From positions 1 through 34,135 of the forward strand of contig JBHEMZ010000126.1 of assembly GCA_046262315.1 (NCBI GenBank): a stretch of 34,135 nt of DNA. Direction: 5' to 3'. This stretch comes from JACVRM01 sp046262315. GTDB lineage: Bacteria > Actinomycetota > Thermoleophilia > Gaiellales > Gaiellaceae. The number at the start of each line of letters is the position of its first letter. The first letter of the stretch is position 1. The translations under genes were made by a program, and so were the position numbers. The notes beneath the pieces are model-generated. The model was not told the DNA's origin. It made no database searches and worked only from the letters and a program-made list of their open reading frames with translations. Of this stretch, positions 1 to 7,701 are shown piece after piece.

Positions 1-49
1 ATGCCGCCGAGACACGCTGGACGGCGCGATCCGTCGTCCTCAGTCGCGC

Positions 50-66
50 CAATAGCGCTGCTATTG
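50..66. repeat. Inverted repeat upstream of the HIT remnant
   Basis: CAATAGC and GCTATTG are perfect 7-bp arms separated by GCT. It lies in the first 136 bases, which hold no recognisable gene. It could be an operator or a remnant of a lost promoter region; nothing else supports a function. Confidence 0.3.
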
Positions 67-136
67 ACGCTCCCTGCGTCCTAGACTCGCACTCGCCCAG
101 CGCGCCTCGCCGGCGAGCCTTCATTCTGAACCGAGT

Positions 137-370
137 TCTAAGCGGATTGCGCTGGCCCTCAAAGAGGCGTACGGGTGCGACGGGACGTCGACGCGCCAGC
201 ACAACAAGCCGGGCGGCGGGCAGGACGTCTGGCATTTCTTCGTCCACGTTTTCCCTCGCTACCCGGACGACCAGCTCTACGAGGGGAACGCCGCGACGCG
301 CTGGGCGTCCGCCGAGGAGCGCGCCTGCTGCGCCTCGAGCTTGCGCGCGGTGCTCGAGCGGCTTGTCTAG
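137..370 (+). pseudogene. C-terminal remnant of a HIT (histidine triad) family protein
   Basis: Reading frame 2 gives about 77 residues that match the C-terminal half of a HIT nucleotide hydrolase/transferase: SKRIALALKEAYG, then HNKPGGGQDVWHFFVHVFPRY, ending at TAG 368-370. The N-terminal half is absent: the frame is closed by stops at 53-55 and 65-67 and nothing HIT-like lies in the other frames. The active-site triad normally reads H-x-H-x-H; here it is H-F-F-V-H, so the middle histidine is replaced by phenylalanine. Truncation plus loss of a catalytic histidine argues for a decayed copy. It lies directly before truA. The fragment is short, but the family assignment is clear from the WHF..VHVFPRY core. 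Confidence 0.7.
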
Positions 371-374
371 CCAA

Positions 375-380
375 TACCCT
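375..380 (+). promoter_or_regulatory. -10-like box for truA
   Basis: TACCCT ends 7 nt before the GTG start at 388, the spacing expected for a leaderless transcript. There is no Shine-Dalgarno match before this GTG. No convincing -35 element was seen. Confidence 0.5.
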
Positions 381-387
381 CACCCGC

Positions 388-1104
388 GTGCGGCTGAAGC
401 TCATACTCGAGTACGACGGCACGGGCTTCCGCGGCTGGGCGGCCCAGCCGGGACTGCGGACCGTGGAAGCGGAGGTACGGCGTGCGCTGGGCGAGCTGTT
501 CGCGGGGTTCGAGGGGCTCGTCGTGGCGGGTCGCACCGACACGGGTGTCCATGCGCGTGGGAACGTAATCAGCGTCGACGTCGAGGGCGGGCCGTCGGCC
601 GAGCGCGTCGCCTCCGCCCTCAATCCGCTGTTGCCGGACGATGTCGCCGCCGTCGAGGCCAAGGAGGCTCCCGACGGCTTTCACGCGCGCCACTCGGCGC
701 GGTCTCGGTCATACCGCTACCGCATCTGGCGGCGCCGGACGCCCTCCCCGTTCGAGCACCGGCTGAGCTGGTGGTATCCGAAGCCTCTCGACGACGATGC
801 GCTTGCCGAGAGCGCGGCGCTGCTCGTCGGGAAGCACGACTTCCGGGCCTTCACGCCCAGGGAGACCCAGCACGACGTCTTTACGCGCACGATCCACGCG
901 GCATCGTGGCAGCGGGAAGGCGACTTGCTCATGTTCGAGATCCGCGCCGATAGCTTTCTCCGTCACATGGTGCGGACGCTCGTAGGGACGATGCTTGAGT
1001 TGTCGCCGGATCGCGTCGCCGCACTACTTGAAGGCCGCCCGCGCTCGCAGGCGGGCACGACGGCGCCGCCCTGGGGGCTGTACCTTGAGCGGGTCGACTA
1101 CTGA
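388..1104 (+). CDS. truA: tRNA pseudouridine(38-40) synthase TruA
   Basis: This cytoplasmic enzyme isomerises uridines 38-40 of the tRNA anticodon arm to pseudouridine. The 238-residue product has the family's usual length. It starts with the typical beta strand KLILEYDGTGFRGW and carries the catalytic motif GRTDTGVHA with the nucleophilic aspartate at residue 51. The C-terminus contains RHMVRTLVGTM and ends GLYLERVDY, both characteristic of TruA. I chose GTG 388 because the family begins right before this strand and TACCCT lies 7 nt upstream; the frame remains open further upstream but gives only Arg-rich, unrelated sequence. A HIT remnant precedes it and a second truA 3' end follows at 1222-1377, so the locus seems to have been rearranged. 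Confidence 0.95.
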   Translation: MRLKLILEYDGTGFRGWAAQPGLRTVEAEVRRALGELFAGFEGLVVAGRTDTGVHARGNVISVDVEGGPSAERVASALNPLLPDDVAAVEAKEAPDGFHARHSARSRSYRYRIWRRRTPSPFEHRLSWWYPKPLDDDALAESAALLVGKHDFRAFTPRETQHDVFTRTIHAASWQREGDLLMFEIRADSFLRHMVRTLVGTMLELSPDRVAALLEGRPRSQAGTTAPPWGLYLERVDY

Positions 1105-1171
1105 GACCGGCGGAGATGGGCTAACGCCCGCCGCAGCCACCGCGCGCGAAGTCGCGTCTGAGACTCGAACA

Positions 1172-1218
1172 CCCGCGGAAGTCGTCATGGCTCGCGCAGC
1201 GAGCCGGACTTCCGCGGG
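1172..1218. repeat. Compound hairpin after truA
   Basis: CCCGCGGAAGTC (1172-1183) and GACTTCCGCGGG (1207-1218) form a perfect 12-bp stem. Inside it, GGCTCGC (1189-1195) and GCGAGCC (1199-1205) form a second 7-bp stem around a GCA loop. It lies between the truA stop and the truA fragment and could be a truA terminator (no T-run follows) or a palindromic repeat marking the rearrangement junction. Confidence 0.6.
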
Positions 1219-1221
1219 CAG

Positions 1222-1377
1222 GACAGTTTCCTGCGGCACCTAGTCCGCACGCTCGTCGGCACAATGGTCGAACAGTCCCGGTTACAGCTATCGGCGCTGC
1301 TGGAAGGGCGACCGCGCGGCGAGGCCGGGACGACGGCGCCGCCGTGGGGCCTCTACCTCGAGCGCGTCGAGTACTAG
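1222..1377 (+). pseudogene. Second truA 3'-end remnant (51 residues)
   Basis: Frame 1 encodes 51 residues, from DSFLRHLVRTLVGTM to GLYLERVEY, that align without gaps to the C-terminus of the intact TruA just upstream; by my count 40 of 51 residues are identical. The frame has an upstream stop at 1159-1161, no plausible start codon, and no catalytic-domain sequence, so it cannot make an enzyme. The divergence is too large for a recent tandem duplication of the same gene. It is more likely the leftover 3' end of an original truA displaced by a related copy, or the reverse. It ends at TAG 1375-1377, about 190 nt before the HAD gene. Confidence 0.8.
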
Positions 1378-1414
1378 CGGCGGCACCACCGAGCCCGGCG
1401 TGACCGCAACGGCC

Positions 1415-1435
1415 ACGTCCTTTCCCGACATGTCC
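1415..1435. repeat. Dispersed intergenic repeat, copy 1
   Basis: ACGTCCTTTCCCGACATGTCC matches 18 of 21 positions of the sequence at 24945-24965, which forms a CATGTCC/GGACATG hairpin. Both copies are in intergenic DNA directly downstream of a gene or gene remnant. It looks like a short palindromic repeat family; no coding function. Confidence 0.4.
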
Positions 1436-1565
1436 TCTCGGGGTCCGGCCGCGGGCCTCCCTCCGGTTCCAGGCTAGTCTGTGAAAGCGCAAGCATGGTG
1501 CCGCGGGAGTGCCGGGAGCGCGACGATGCGTCCACGGCTCGGAAGGGCCGGAGGCCGCCGATACG

Positions 1566-2210
1566 ATGGCCGCCGTGCGCTCCGAGACGGTGCTCTTCGA
1601 CCTCGACGGCACGCTGATCGACTCGGGTGCCGCGATCCTCGCCTCGTTCCGCCACGCAACCCGCACGGTCCTCGGGCGCGACTACGCCGACCACGTGCTG
1701 ATGGCCGGCGTCGGTGGCCACGGACTCCACCGGCAGATGGCCGACCTCGACCCGGAGCGCGTCGACGACCTCGTCCAGGCCTACCGCGACCACAACCTCG
1801 ACAGCTATCGAACGATCCGCGTGTTTCCGGGCGTGGACGCGGTGCTCGCGCACCTGCGGGAAGACGAGCGCACGCTCGGCATGGTCACCGTCAAGAGCCG
1901 GGCGACGGTCGAGCTGACTTTCGAGATTGCCCAGCTCGGTTCGTACTTCGAGACGGTCGTCACGGGCGACGACGTCGAGCGCCACAAGCCCGAGCCAGAC
2001 GCACTGGTGCTCGCAGCCGGGCGGCTCGGCGCCGACCCGTCGTCGACCGCCTACGTGGGCGACTCTCCCTTCGACATCCAGGCTGCGAAGGAAGCCGGCA
2101 TGCGCGCGGTGGCGGTCTCGTGGGGTGGCATCCACCCGCGCGCGCGCCTTGCCCAGCACCGGCCTGACGCGATCGTGGATGTCCCCGGGGAGCTGCTACG
2201 TGCCCTCTAG
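1566..2210 (+). CDS. HAD-superfamily phosphatase (phosphoglycolate phosphatase-like)
   Basis: A 214-residue HAD hydrolase of the Gph/PpaX type. Motif I is FDLDGTLIDSG with nucleophile Asp12 and acid/base Asp14. A helical cap follows (about residues 18-80), then motif II near TVKSRAT, the motif III lysine in ERHKPEPDAL, and motif IV GDSPFDIQAAKEAG. These proteins dephosphorylate small phosphometabolites such as 2-phosphoglycolate or pyrophosphate; the substrate cannot be read from sequence. Start ATG 1566 is preceded by GGAGG at 1550-1554. Its 3' end overlaps the ligA start by 11 nt, which implies co-transcription and translational coupling with ligA. Confidence 0.88.
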   Translation: MAAVRSETVLFDLDGTLIDSGAAILASFRHATRTVLGRDYADHVLMAGVGGHGLHRQMADLDPERVDDLVQAYRDHNLDSYRTIRVFPGVDAVLAHLREDERTLGMVTVKSRATVELTFEIAQLGSYFETVVTGDDVERHKPEPDALVLAAGRLGADPSSTAYVGDSPFDIQAAKEAGMRAVAVSWGGIHPRARLAQHRPDAIVDVPGELLRAL

Positions 2211-4221
2211 AGCCGTCACGCGGGCCGAGCGCGCCGGCGAGCTGCGAGGAAAGCTCGAGTACCACCTCTACCGCTACCACGTCCTCGACGACCCGGAGAT
2301 CTCGGACGCCGAGTACGACCGCCTGTACGACGAGCTGCGCGAGCTCGAGGAGGCACACCCGGAGCTCGCGGTCGAGGACTCGCCGACCCGGCGCGTCGGC
2401 GCGCCGCCCTCGGAGGGCTTCCGAAAGGTGGAGCACCTCTCACCGATGGGTTCCCTCGACAAGGTGACCACCGACGAGGCACTGACCAAGTGGGTCGAGG
2501 ACGTGCGCAAGCGGCTCGACTCGGACGAGCCGATCGCCTTCGTCACCGAACCGAAGATCGACGGCTCGGCGGTCTCGGTTGTCTACGAGCACGGCGTGTT
2601 CGTGCGCGGCGCGACGCGCGGCGACGGCTACCGCGGTGAGGACGTGAGCATCAATCTGCGCACGCTCCGAGCGGTACTGCCTCGCATGGTGATTCCCGAC
2701 GGCGAGAAGCCGCCCGATCTGCTCGAGGTGCGCGGCGAGGTTTACATGCCGCTGTCGGGCTTCCGGGCGCTCAACGAGCGCTTCCTCACCGAGGGCAAAC
2801 GCACGGCTCCGAACCCGCGCAACGCGGCCGCCGGCTCGCTCCGCCAGCTCAACCCCGCCGTCACCGCTGCGCGCCCGCTCTCGATCTGGGTCCACGGCAT
2901 GGGTCACCACGAGGGTCTCCCTGCCCAGGGCCACTGGGAGGCGCTCGCATGGCTGAGGGAGCGCGGGTTCCGCACGAACCCCCTCGCGGAGCGGCACGAG
3001 ACGATCGAGTCCGTCGCGGAGGTCTGTCGCATCTGGGAGACGCGAAGGCTCGAGCTCGACTACGAAATCGACGGCATCGTGATCAAGGTCGACTCGTTCG
3101 AGCAGCAGCGCCGCCTCGGCGCGCTCCACGGCCGGCCGCGCTGGGCACGCGCCTACAAGTGGGCGCCGATGACGGCCACCACGAAGCTGAAGAAGATCCA
3201 CATCCGCGTCGGCCGGACGGGTGCACTTAACCCGTGGGCACAGCTCGAGCCGGTCGAGGTCGGCGGCGTGACCGTCCAGACGGCCACGCTGCACAACGAG
3301 GAGGACATCAACCGCAAGGAAATCCGCGAGGGCGACTCGGTCATCGTCCAGCGTGCGGGCGACGTGATCCCGCAGGTCGTTGGCCCGGTACTGCCGCACC
3401 GCAAGGGCACGAAGCCGTTTCGCATGCCCGCGCGATGCCCTCTCTGTGGCGCCGCCGTCGTCAAGCCCGAGGGTGAGGCCATGCACCGTTGCCCCAACCG
3501 CCGCTGCCCGTCGCGCGGCCTCGAAACGCTGATCCACTGGGTGCAGGCCGCGATGGACATCGAGGGCGTCGGCGAGCAGCTCGTGCGACGCCTCTGGGCG
3601 GAGGGGCTGGTGACATCGCTCCCCGCGCTCTACAGGATCGCGCCGGAGCAGCTCGTCGAGCTGGACGGTTACGGCGAGATCTCGGCGCAGAAGGCGGTCG
3701 AGGCGATCGATGCCTCGAAGGAGCGGCCGTTCCACCGGGTGCTCTTCGGCCTCAACATCCCACAGGTTGGCTGGGTCACGGCACGCAGCATCGCGCGCCA
3801 CTTTGGTTCGGTCGCCGCGCTCATGAACGCCACGCCCGAGCAGATCGAGGAGGTCGAGGGCGTGGGCCCGGACCGCGCGCAGGCGATAGCCGAGTGGTTT
3901 TCGGACGAGGAGAACGGCGCGCTCGTCGAGGAGCTGCGTGCACTCGGGTTGCGCCTGGAGGCCGATGCGGCCGAGCGACCCGTCGAGGGTCCGCTGACCG
4001 GCAACACGTACGTGATCACGGGCACGCTCGAGCGCTTCTCACGTGAGGGGGCGAAGGCATTGCTCGAGGCGCTCGGGGCCAAGGTCGGCGATTCGGTCTC
4101 GAAGAAGACGACGGCCCTGATCGTCGGCGAGAGCCCGGGCGCGTCGAAGGTCAAGGGCGCCCAGAAGCATGGTACGCCGGTGCTCTCCGAGGACGAGTTC
4201 GCCCTTCTACTGAGCCGCTAG
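2200..4221 (+). CDS. ligA: NAD-dependent DNA ligase LigA
   Basis: The 673-residue product has full family length and seals nicks during replication and repair using NAD+. In order: Ia domain with the YHLYRYHVLDDPEISDAEYD motif (about residues 21-40); adenylation domain with active-site lysine 119 in KIDG; OB fold; a four-cysteine zinc finger (CPLC...CPNRRC); helix-hairpin-helix repeats; and a C-terminal BRCT domain starting near GNTYVITGTLERFS. GTG 2200 is the first in-frame start that gives the normal N-terminus and lies within the upstream HAD gene. It converges on dacB with a 15-nt overlap of the two 3' ends. Confidence 0.96.
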   Translation: MPSRAVTRAERAGELRGKLEYHLYRYHVLDDPEISDAEYDRLYDELRELEEAHPELAVEDSPTRRVGAPPSEGFRKVEHLSPMGSLDKVTTDEALTKWVEDVRKRLDSDEPIAFVTEPKIDGSAVSVVYEHGVFVRGATRGDGYRGEDVSINLRTLRAVLPRMVIPDGEKPPDLLEVRGEVYMPLSGFRALNERFLTEGKRTAPNPRNAAAGSLRQLNPAVTAARPLSIWVHGMGHHEGLPAQGHWEALAWLRERGFRTNPLAERHETIESVAEVCRIWETRRLELDYEIDGIVIKVDSFEQQRRLGALHGRPRWARAYKWAPMTATTKLKKIHIRVGRTGALNPWAQLEPVEVGGVTVQTATLHNEEDINRKEIREGDSVIVQRAGDVIPQVVGPVLPHRKGTKPFRMPARCPLCGAAVVKPEGEAMHRCPNRRCPSRGLETLIHWVQAAMDIEGVGEQLVRRLWAEGLVTSLPALYRIAPEQLVELDGYGEISAQKAVEAIDASKERPFHRVLFGLNIPQVGWVTARSIARHFGSVAALMNATPEQIEEVEGVGPDRAQAIAEWFSDEENGALVEELRALGLRLEADAAERPVEGPLTGNTYVITGTLERFSREGAKALLEALGAKVGDSVSKKTTALIVGESPGASKVKGAQKHGTPVLSEDEFALLLSR

Positions 4222-5409
4222 CACGGCGACGAATCGGTCCTGCGCTCGACGGGCCCAGTAGGGCGACACGGGCCGTCCGTTGTGCAGGACGGCGAAGGCG
4301 TAGCGGCCGCGTACGTAGCCGGCAAGCGTCGAGGCGCTCCGTGTTGTGCCGGTCTTGGCCGCGACTCGCCCGCGGATGCGCGGCTCGCGCAGGCGGGAGG
4401 ACAGCGTCCCGCTGCGGCCGGCCACCGGCAGGCTCCCCACGAACGTGCTTCGGATCTCGGGATCCCGCCAGGCGGCGGCGAGGATCGCGACGAGCGCGCC
4501 CGCCGTCAGCCGGTCGTACGGAGAGAGGCCGGAGCCGTCGACGAGGCGGACGCCCTCGAGTGGTACGCCGGCCGCCGTGAGCGTGCTGCGGACGACCGCG
4601 GCGCCCCGGACGCTCGTGCCCTGGCGGCCGTTCAGCACGCCGAGCTGCTTGAGCAGGAGCTCCGCCGTGAAGTTGTCGCTCTCGCGGTTCATGTCGCGGA
4701 CGATGCGCGAGAGCGGGGGCGAGGCGACGGAGGCGAGCGCGAATGCCTCGTCGCCGGCCCGGCCCGTCGTCGCGCGGCCGCGCACGCGCACCCCTGCGGC
4801 GCGCAGCGCGTCGCGAAAGGCCTGCCCCGCTGCGCGCGCGGGCTCGGGGGAGACAACACCGCCGTAGCGGGCGCGGTCGACCGCCAGCGCCGAGAGCGGC
4901 GGCGACTCGTCGAGGTAGAACTGGCGCTTCCAACCGGGCGCAACCCGCCGCTTGTCGAAGTAGGACTCATCGGCGACGACCGCGCCTGTGACGCTCCGGA
5001 CGCCTCCGGCGCGCAGTTGCGCGCCGAGCCAGCGAAGGTCACCAAAGGAGAGCGTCGGGTCGCCGCAACCCTTCAGGATCAGGTCACCGCGCCAGACCCC
5101 GTCGACGAGCTCGCCTTCACCCCACACTGTGGTCTCGAGGCGGTACGTCGGGCCTAGCGCTACGAGGGCGGCGTACGCAACGGCGAGCTTCTCGTTGGAC
5201 GCCGGGACGAGCGCGGCGCGGTCGTTGCGGCGAAAGAGCACGCGGCCGCTCTCCAGGTCGAGCGCGAGCGCCGCAGTGCGACCGGCGTGGGGGACGGCGA
5301 GCGCGCGAGTGAGCGCCGGGCCGAGCCGGGCTGGCCGCGCGCCCGCGGGCGTCGCGGCGAGAAGCGCGGCACAGAGGACAAGGATCGTGGCGGCGATGCG
5401 CAGTAGCAT
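4207..5409 (-). CDS. dacB: D-alanyl-D-alanine carboxypeptidase/endopeptidase (PBP4, DacB type)
   Basis: The 400-residue product is a class C penicillin-binding protein that trims or cleaves peptidoglycan stem peptides outside the membrane. It has an N-terminal signal peptide (about 1-24, cut near PAGARPA), active-site S71-x-x-K74 in PASNEKL, S244-D245-N246 in RESDNFTAE, and K352-T-G-T. The large insertion between SxxK and SDN is typical of the DacB subclass. ATG 5409 gives a proper signal peptide. AAGAAT ends 6 nt upstream and could be a weak -10 box. It is a single-gene unit, convergent with ligA. Confidence 0.93.
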   Translation of the reverse strand: MLLRIAATILVLCAALLAATPAGARPARLGPALTRALAVPHAGRTAALALDLESGRVLFRRNDRAALVPASNEKLAVAYAALVALGPTYRLETTVWGEGELVDGVWRGDLILKGCGDPTLSFGDLRWLGAQLRAGGVRSVTGAVVADESYFDKRRVAPGWKRQFYLDESPPLSALAVDRARYGGVVSPEPARAAGQAFRDALRAAGVRVRGRATTGRAGDEAFALASVASPPLSRIVRDMNRESDNFTAELLLKQLGVLNGRQGTSVRGAAVVRSTLTAAGVPLEGVRLVDGSGLSPYDRLTAGALVAILAAAWRDPEIRSTFVGSLPVAGRSGTLSSRLREPRIRGRVAAKTGTTRSASTLAGYVRGRYAFAVLHNGRPVSPYWARRAQDRFVAVLAAQ

Positions 5410-5473
5410 CGCCTAATTCTTCATGGTGAGCAGCTCCGGACGTCAAGCCGGATAGGACGCGTTGCGCCTCAAG

Positions 5474-5491
5474 ATGGGCCGCTCGGCCCAT
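5474..5491. promoter_or_regulatory. Perfect hairpin between divergent dacB and the 125-residue gene
   Basis: ATGGGCC (5474-5480), loop GCTC and GGCCCAT (5485-5491) form a perfect 7-bp stem in the 118-nt divergent intergenic region. It may be an operator or an RNA hairpin; no T-run follows on either strand. Confidence 0.35.
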
Positions 5492-5510
5492 GGCTTCCGT
5501 GCGCCCGGCG

Positions 5511-5523
5511 TTCGATAATCGAA
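5511..5523 (+). promoter_or_regulatory. Palindromic -10-like box of the 125-residue gene
   Basis: TTCGAT-A-ATCGAA is an inverted repeat with one central base and contains GATAAT (5514-5519), 8 nt before ATG 5528. This supports a leaderless or near-leaderless start and explains why the AAGGAG just before the ATG is too close to act as a normal ribosome binding site. Confidence 0.4.
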
Positions 5524-5527
5524 GGAG

Positions 5528-5905
5528 ATGGGAGACGAGATCACAGCCTTGCTCGGCCGCGTGCACTCGCTCCTCGACGCGCCGCTGGACGGCACGCCGA
5601 CAGCGCGCGCGAGCATCGAGCACACCCTCACCGAGGGCTATGCGCTCGCGCTCGGACTCGAGGCCGAGCGCCTGCGGCTCGAGCAGCGCATCGCCGAGCT
5701 CTCCGAGACGGTCGAGGAGGACGAGACGCGCGTTTCGGAACTCGCCGCGCTCGCCCGGCGTCGCTCCAGCACGGACGGCGACCTCTCGCGGCTGCGGAGC
5801 GCGCTCGGCACCCTGCGCGAACGGCTTGCGGCGGCATCGAGCGCCCACGCCTCTGCGCGTCGAGGAAACAATGTTTCCCCCGCGCGGCCCCTTCTTCAGG
5901 AATAG
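5528..5905 (+). CDS. Hypothetical coiled-coil protein (125 residues)
   Basis: I do not recognise this family. The product is predicted cytoplasmic, with no signal or membrane segment. Residues about 30-100 are rich in Ala, Leu, Glu and Arg with heptad-like spacing (AERLRLEQRIAELSETVEED and after), which suggests a helical coiled coil. The start ATG 5528 follows the in-frame stop at 5516-5518, so no upstream start is possible. Codon use and third-position GC match the neighbours, and the divergent promoter region with a palindrome supports a real gene. It converges on the response regulator with a 61-nt gap. Confidence 0.65.
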   Translation: MGDEITALLGRVHSLLDAPLDGTPTARASIEHTLTEGYALALGLEAERLRLEQRIAELSETVEEDETRVSELAALARRRSSTDGDLSRLRSALGTLRERLAAASSAHASARRGNNVSPARPLLQE

Positions 5906-5966
5906 ACGCGCCAGGGCACATCGTCGCCGGGCCGGGGAAAAGCCCAACTCCGCGGTGCTGTTGGCG

Positions 5967-6659
5967 CTAGACGATTCCGCTACGGACGGCGTAGACGGCC
6001 GCCTGGATGCGATTGTCGATCTGGAGCTTCATCAGGATGTTGGAGATGTGGTTCTTGACCGTCTTGGGGCTGATGTGCAGCTCCGCGGCGATCTCGGCGT
6101 TGTCCTTGCCGTTCGCGATTAGACGGAGTACGTCGAGCTCGCGCTCCGACAGCTCCGTGCGCACCGCCGCGGCCGCCTCCGTGCTGCCCGCGGCGCGCAG
6201 TCGTTGCAGCACCTTGGCCGCGATCTGGGGCGAGATCAGCGACTCGCCCACGGCCGCGGCACGGATGCCGCGCAGCAGATCCTCGATCGACGAGTCCTTG
6301 AGAAGGTAGCCGCACGCGCCCGCGAGCACCGCGTCGATGACGTCGCCGTCGTGGTCGGAGATGGTCAGCATCACGACCCGCGTGAGCGGCGCGATTCGGG
6401 TGATCTCGCGCGTCGCCTCGACGCCCGTCATCGCCGGCATGTTGATGTCCATGAGGACGATGTCGGGCGGGTCCTCGCGCACATGCGCGACCGCCTCCCG
6501 ACCGTTCGCCGCCTCGCCGGAGACGTCGATGTCCTGCTCCTCGAGCAGGTTTCGCAGGCCCCTGCGGAAGAGATCGTGGTCGTCGACGATGAGGACGCGA
6601 GGCTCCCCGCGCCCTTCGTCTTCTCGTTTGCCGACCGGCGCTTCCCGTGTGGGCGCCAT
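5967..6659 (-). CDS. NarL/FixJ-type response regulator with LuxR helix-turn-helix
   Basis: The 230-residue product is a DNA-binding two-component regulator. The receiver domain spans about residues 20-140 with acidic pocket D26-D27, phospho-acceptor D71 in VLMDINMP, and conserved K121 in GYLLKDS. A LuxR-type domain occupies about residues 168-230 (TELSERELDVLRLIANGKDN..., then SPKTVKNHISNILMKL). No histidine kinase is in the window, so its partner is unknown. It lies 7 nt downstream of the broken 3D-domain gene on the same strand, with GGAGG inside the last codons of that gene as its likely ribosome binding site, so the two form or formed an operon. Confidence 0.93.
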   Translation of the reverse strand: MAPTREAPVGKREDEGRGEPRVLIVDDHDLFRRGLRNLLEEQDIDVSGEAANGREAVAHVREDPPDIVLMDINMPAMTGVEATREITRIAPLTRVVMLTISDHDGDVIDAVLAGACGYLLKDSSIEDLLRGIRAAAVGESLISPQIAAKVLQRLRAAGSTEAAAAVRTELSERELDVLRLIANGKDNAEIAAELHISPKTVKNHISNILMKLQIDNRIQAAVYAVRSGIV

Positions 6660-6666
6660 GCGCCCG

Positions 6667-7570
6667 TCAGCCTCCGTGGATCGTGATCGTCACCGTGCGC
6701 GTACCCCAGGCGCGCGCCTCTCGAACCGACGGCACCCAGACGTCCACGCGGGCGCCGACGATGGCCGAACCGGTGTCTGCCCCGACCGCTTCGCCGTAGC
6801 CCGGCACCTCGATGCGCGAGCCGAGCGGGATGACAGCAGGGTCGACTGCCGCGATGCCGTAGGCGACGGGCACCCCGGTGGCCGTCAGGCCCGGCAGGGC
6901 GTAGGCGCTGGCGAACACCGTCAGGCGGCGCGGCCCCGGGAGCGCGGACGAACGAGACGCCACGCGGGCCGGTGCGCGCGCGGCGGGCCGCGGCGCGCCG
7001 GTCTCGCCGCGGCCTGCTCGGTCTGGAGTGCCGAGAGGGCTGCGGCTGCTGTCGCGGCCGACGCTCGCAGGCGTGCGACCTCAGCCTGTCGCGCCGCCAG
7101 CGAGCGGCCGAGCGCCTCCAGCTCGTCCCGCAGGGCCCGCGTTCGTGCGATCAATGCCCGGTCCTGCGTTGCGGCCCGCTCGAGATTGTCGAGCTGGGCG
7201 ACCGCGTCGGCCAGCGAGCTGGCGCCCAGCACGACCTCGAGTGGTCGACCTCCTCCTCTACGTAGAGCGCCCTGACGCGCTGCCCAAGCCGACGCTGCGC
7301 AATTGCGAGCGAGCGTCGCACGGCGACTCGTCGCACGGCGAGTGTGGTTTCGGCATTCGCGAGAGCCGCGGTGCGGTTCTCGAGCACGGCGAGCGTCGCG
7401 CGCACGCGGGCCAGACGCTCGCTCACGCGCGCGGCAGACGGTGCCGCGTCGAGCGCGCCGCCGCCGCCGTGGCGCCAGGCACCGTGCGCTGCGGGCAGCA
7501 CGAGCGCCAGCAGGGCCGCGATGCAGACGGGCAGTAGTAGGGCGCGGAGGGCTCGTCCTCCGTCCTGCAC
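6667..7570 (-). pseudogene. Secreted coiled-coil protein with 3D domain, broken by two apparent frameshifts
   Basis: Three successive frames together give one protein. GTG 7570 opens a signal peptide (ALLALVLPAAHG) and a coiled coil up to RVRALYVEEE. The frame then moves near 7248-7258 to one encoding PLEVVLGASSLADAVAQL and further coiled coil up to LQTEQAAA, then moves again (about 6960-7012) to the frame of the C-terminal 3D domain (VFASAYALPG..., VDPAVIPLGSRIEVPG..., ADTGSAIVG..., VDVWVPS) with its three conserved aspartates. Each shift is repaired by adding one base, so two single-base losses fit. 3D (RlpA/Rpf-like barrel) proteins act on peptidoglycan. The N-terminus is related to the divergent NlpC/P60 neighbour. 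Sequencing error in GC-rich runs is an alternative to true decay. Confidence 0.75.
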
Positions 7571-7579
7571 GGGGATCTG

Positions 7580-7585
7580 ACGCTA
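7580..7585 (-). promoter_or_regulatory. -10-like box of the 3D-domain gene
   Basis: On the minus strand TAGCGT ends 9 nt before GTG 7570. A promoter here implies the gene was recently, or is still, expressed. Confidence 0.35.
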
Positions 7586-7686
7586 GCAGAGGAGGTGCGC
7601 GGCCGCACTTTGTGCGATCGGAAATGCGAGGCTCGCACAGGTGATTTGGCTTTCGGAAGCCTATTGCGATCATCCGCTCGCATTGC

Positions 7687-7692
7687 TAGGGT
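7687..7692 (+). promoter_or_regulatory. -10-like box of the NlpC/P60 gene
   Basis: TAGGGT ends 9 nt before GTG 7702; there is no Shine-Dalgarno match. The 131-nt divergent region also holds a GGCTT-TCGG-AAGCC hairpin shortly upstream. Confidence 0.4.
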
Positions 7693-7701
7693 GCCCCGCT
7701 T

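Noticed and set aside
1162..1377. Second truA as a functional short protein
   Set aside because: No start codon, no catalytic aspartate domain, and an upstream stop at 1159-1161.
7571..7701. c-di-AMP (ydaO) riboswitch before the NlpC/P60 gene
   Set aside because: Such riboswitches often precede cell-wall hydrolases, but the gap is only 131 nt, I could not find the conserved core, and a -10 box lies 9 nt before the start, leaving no leader.
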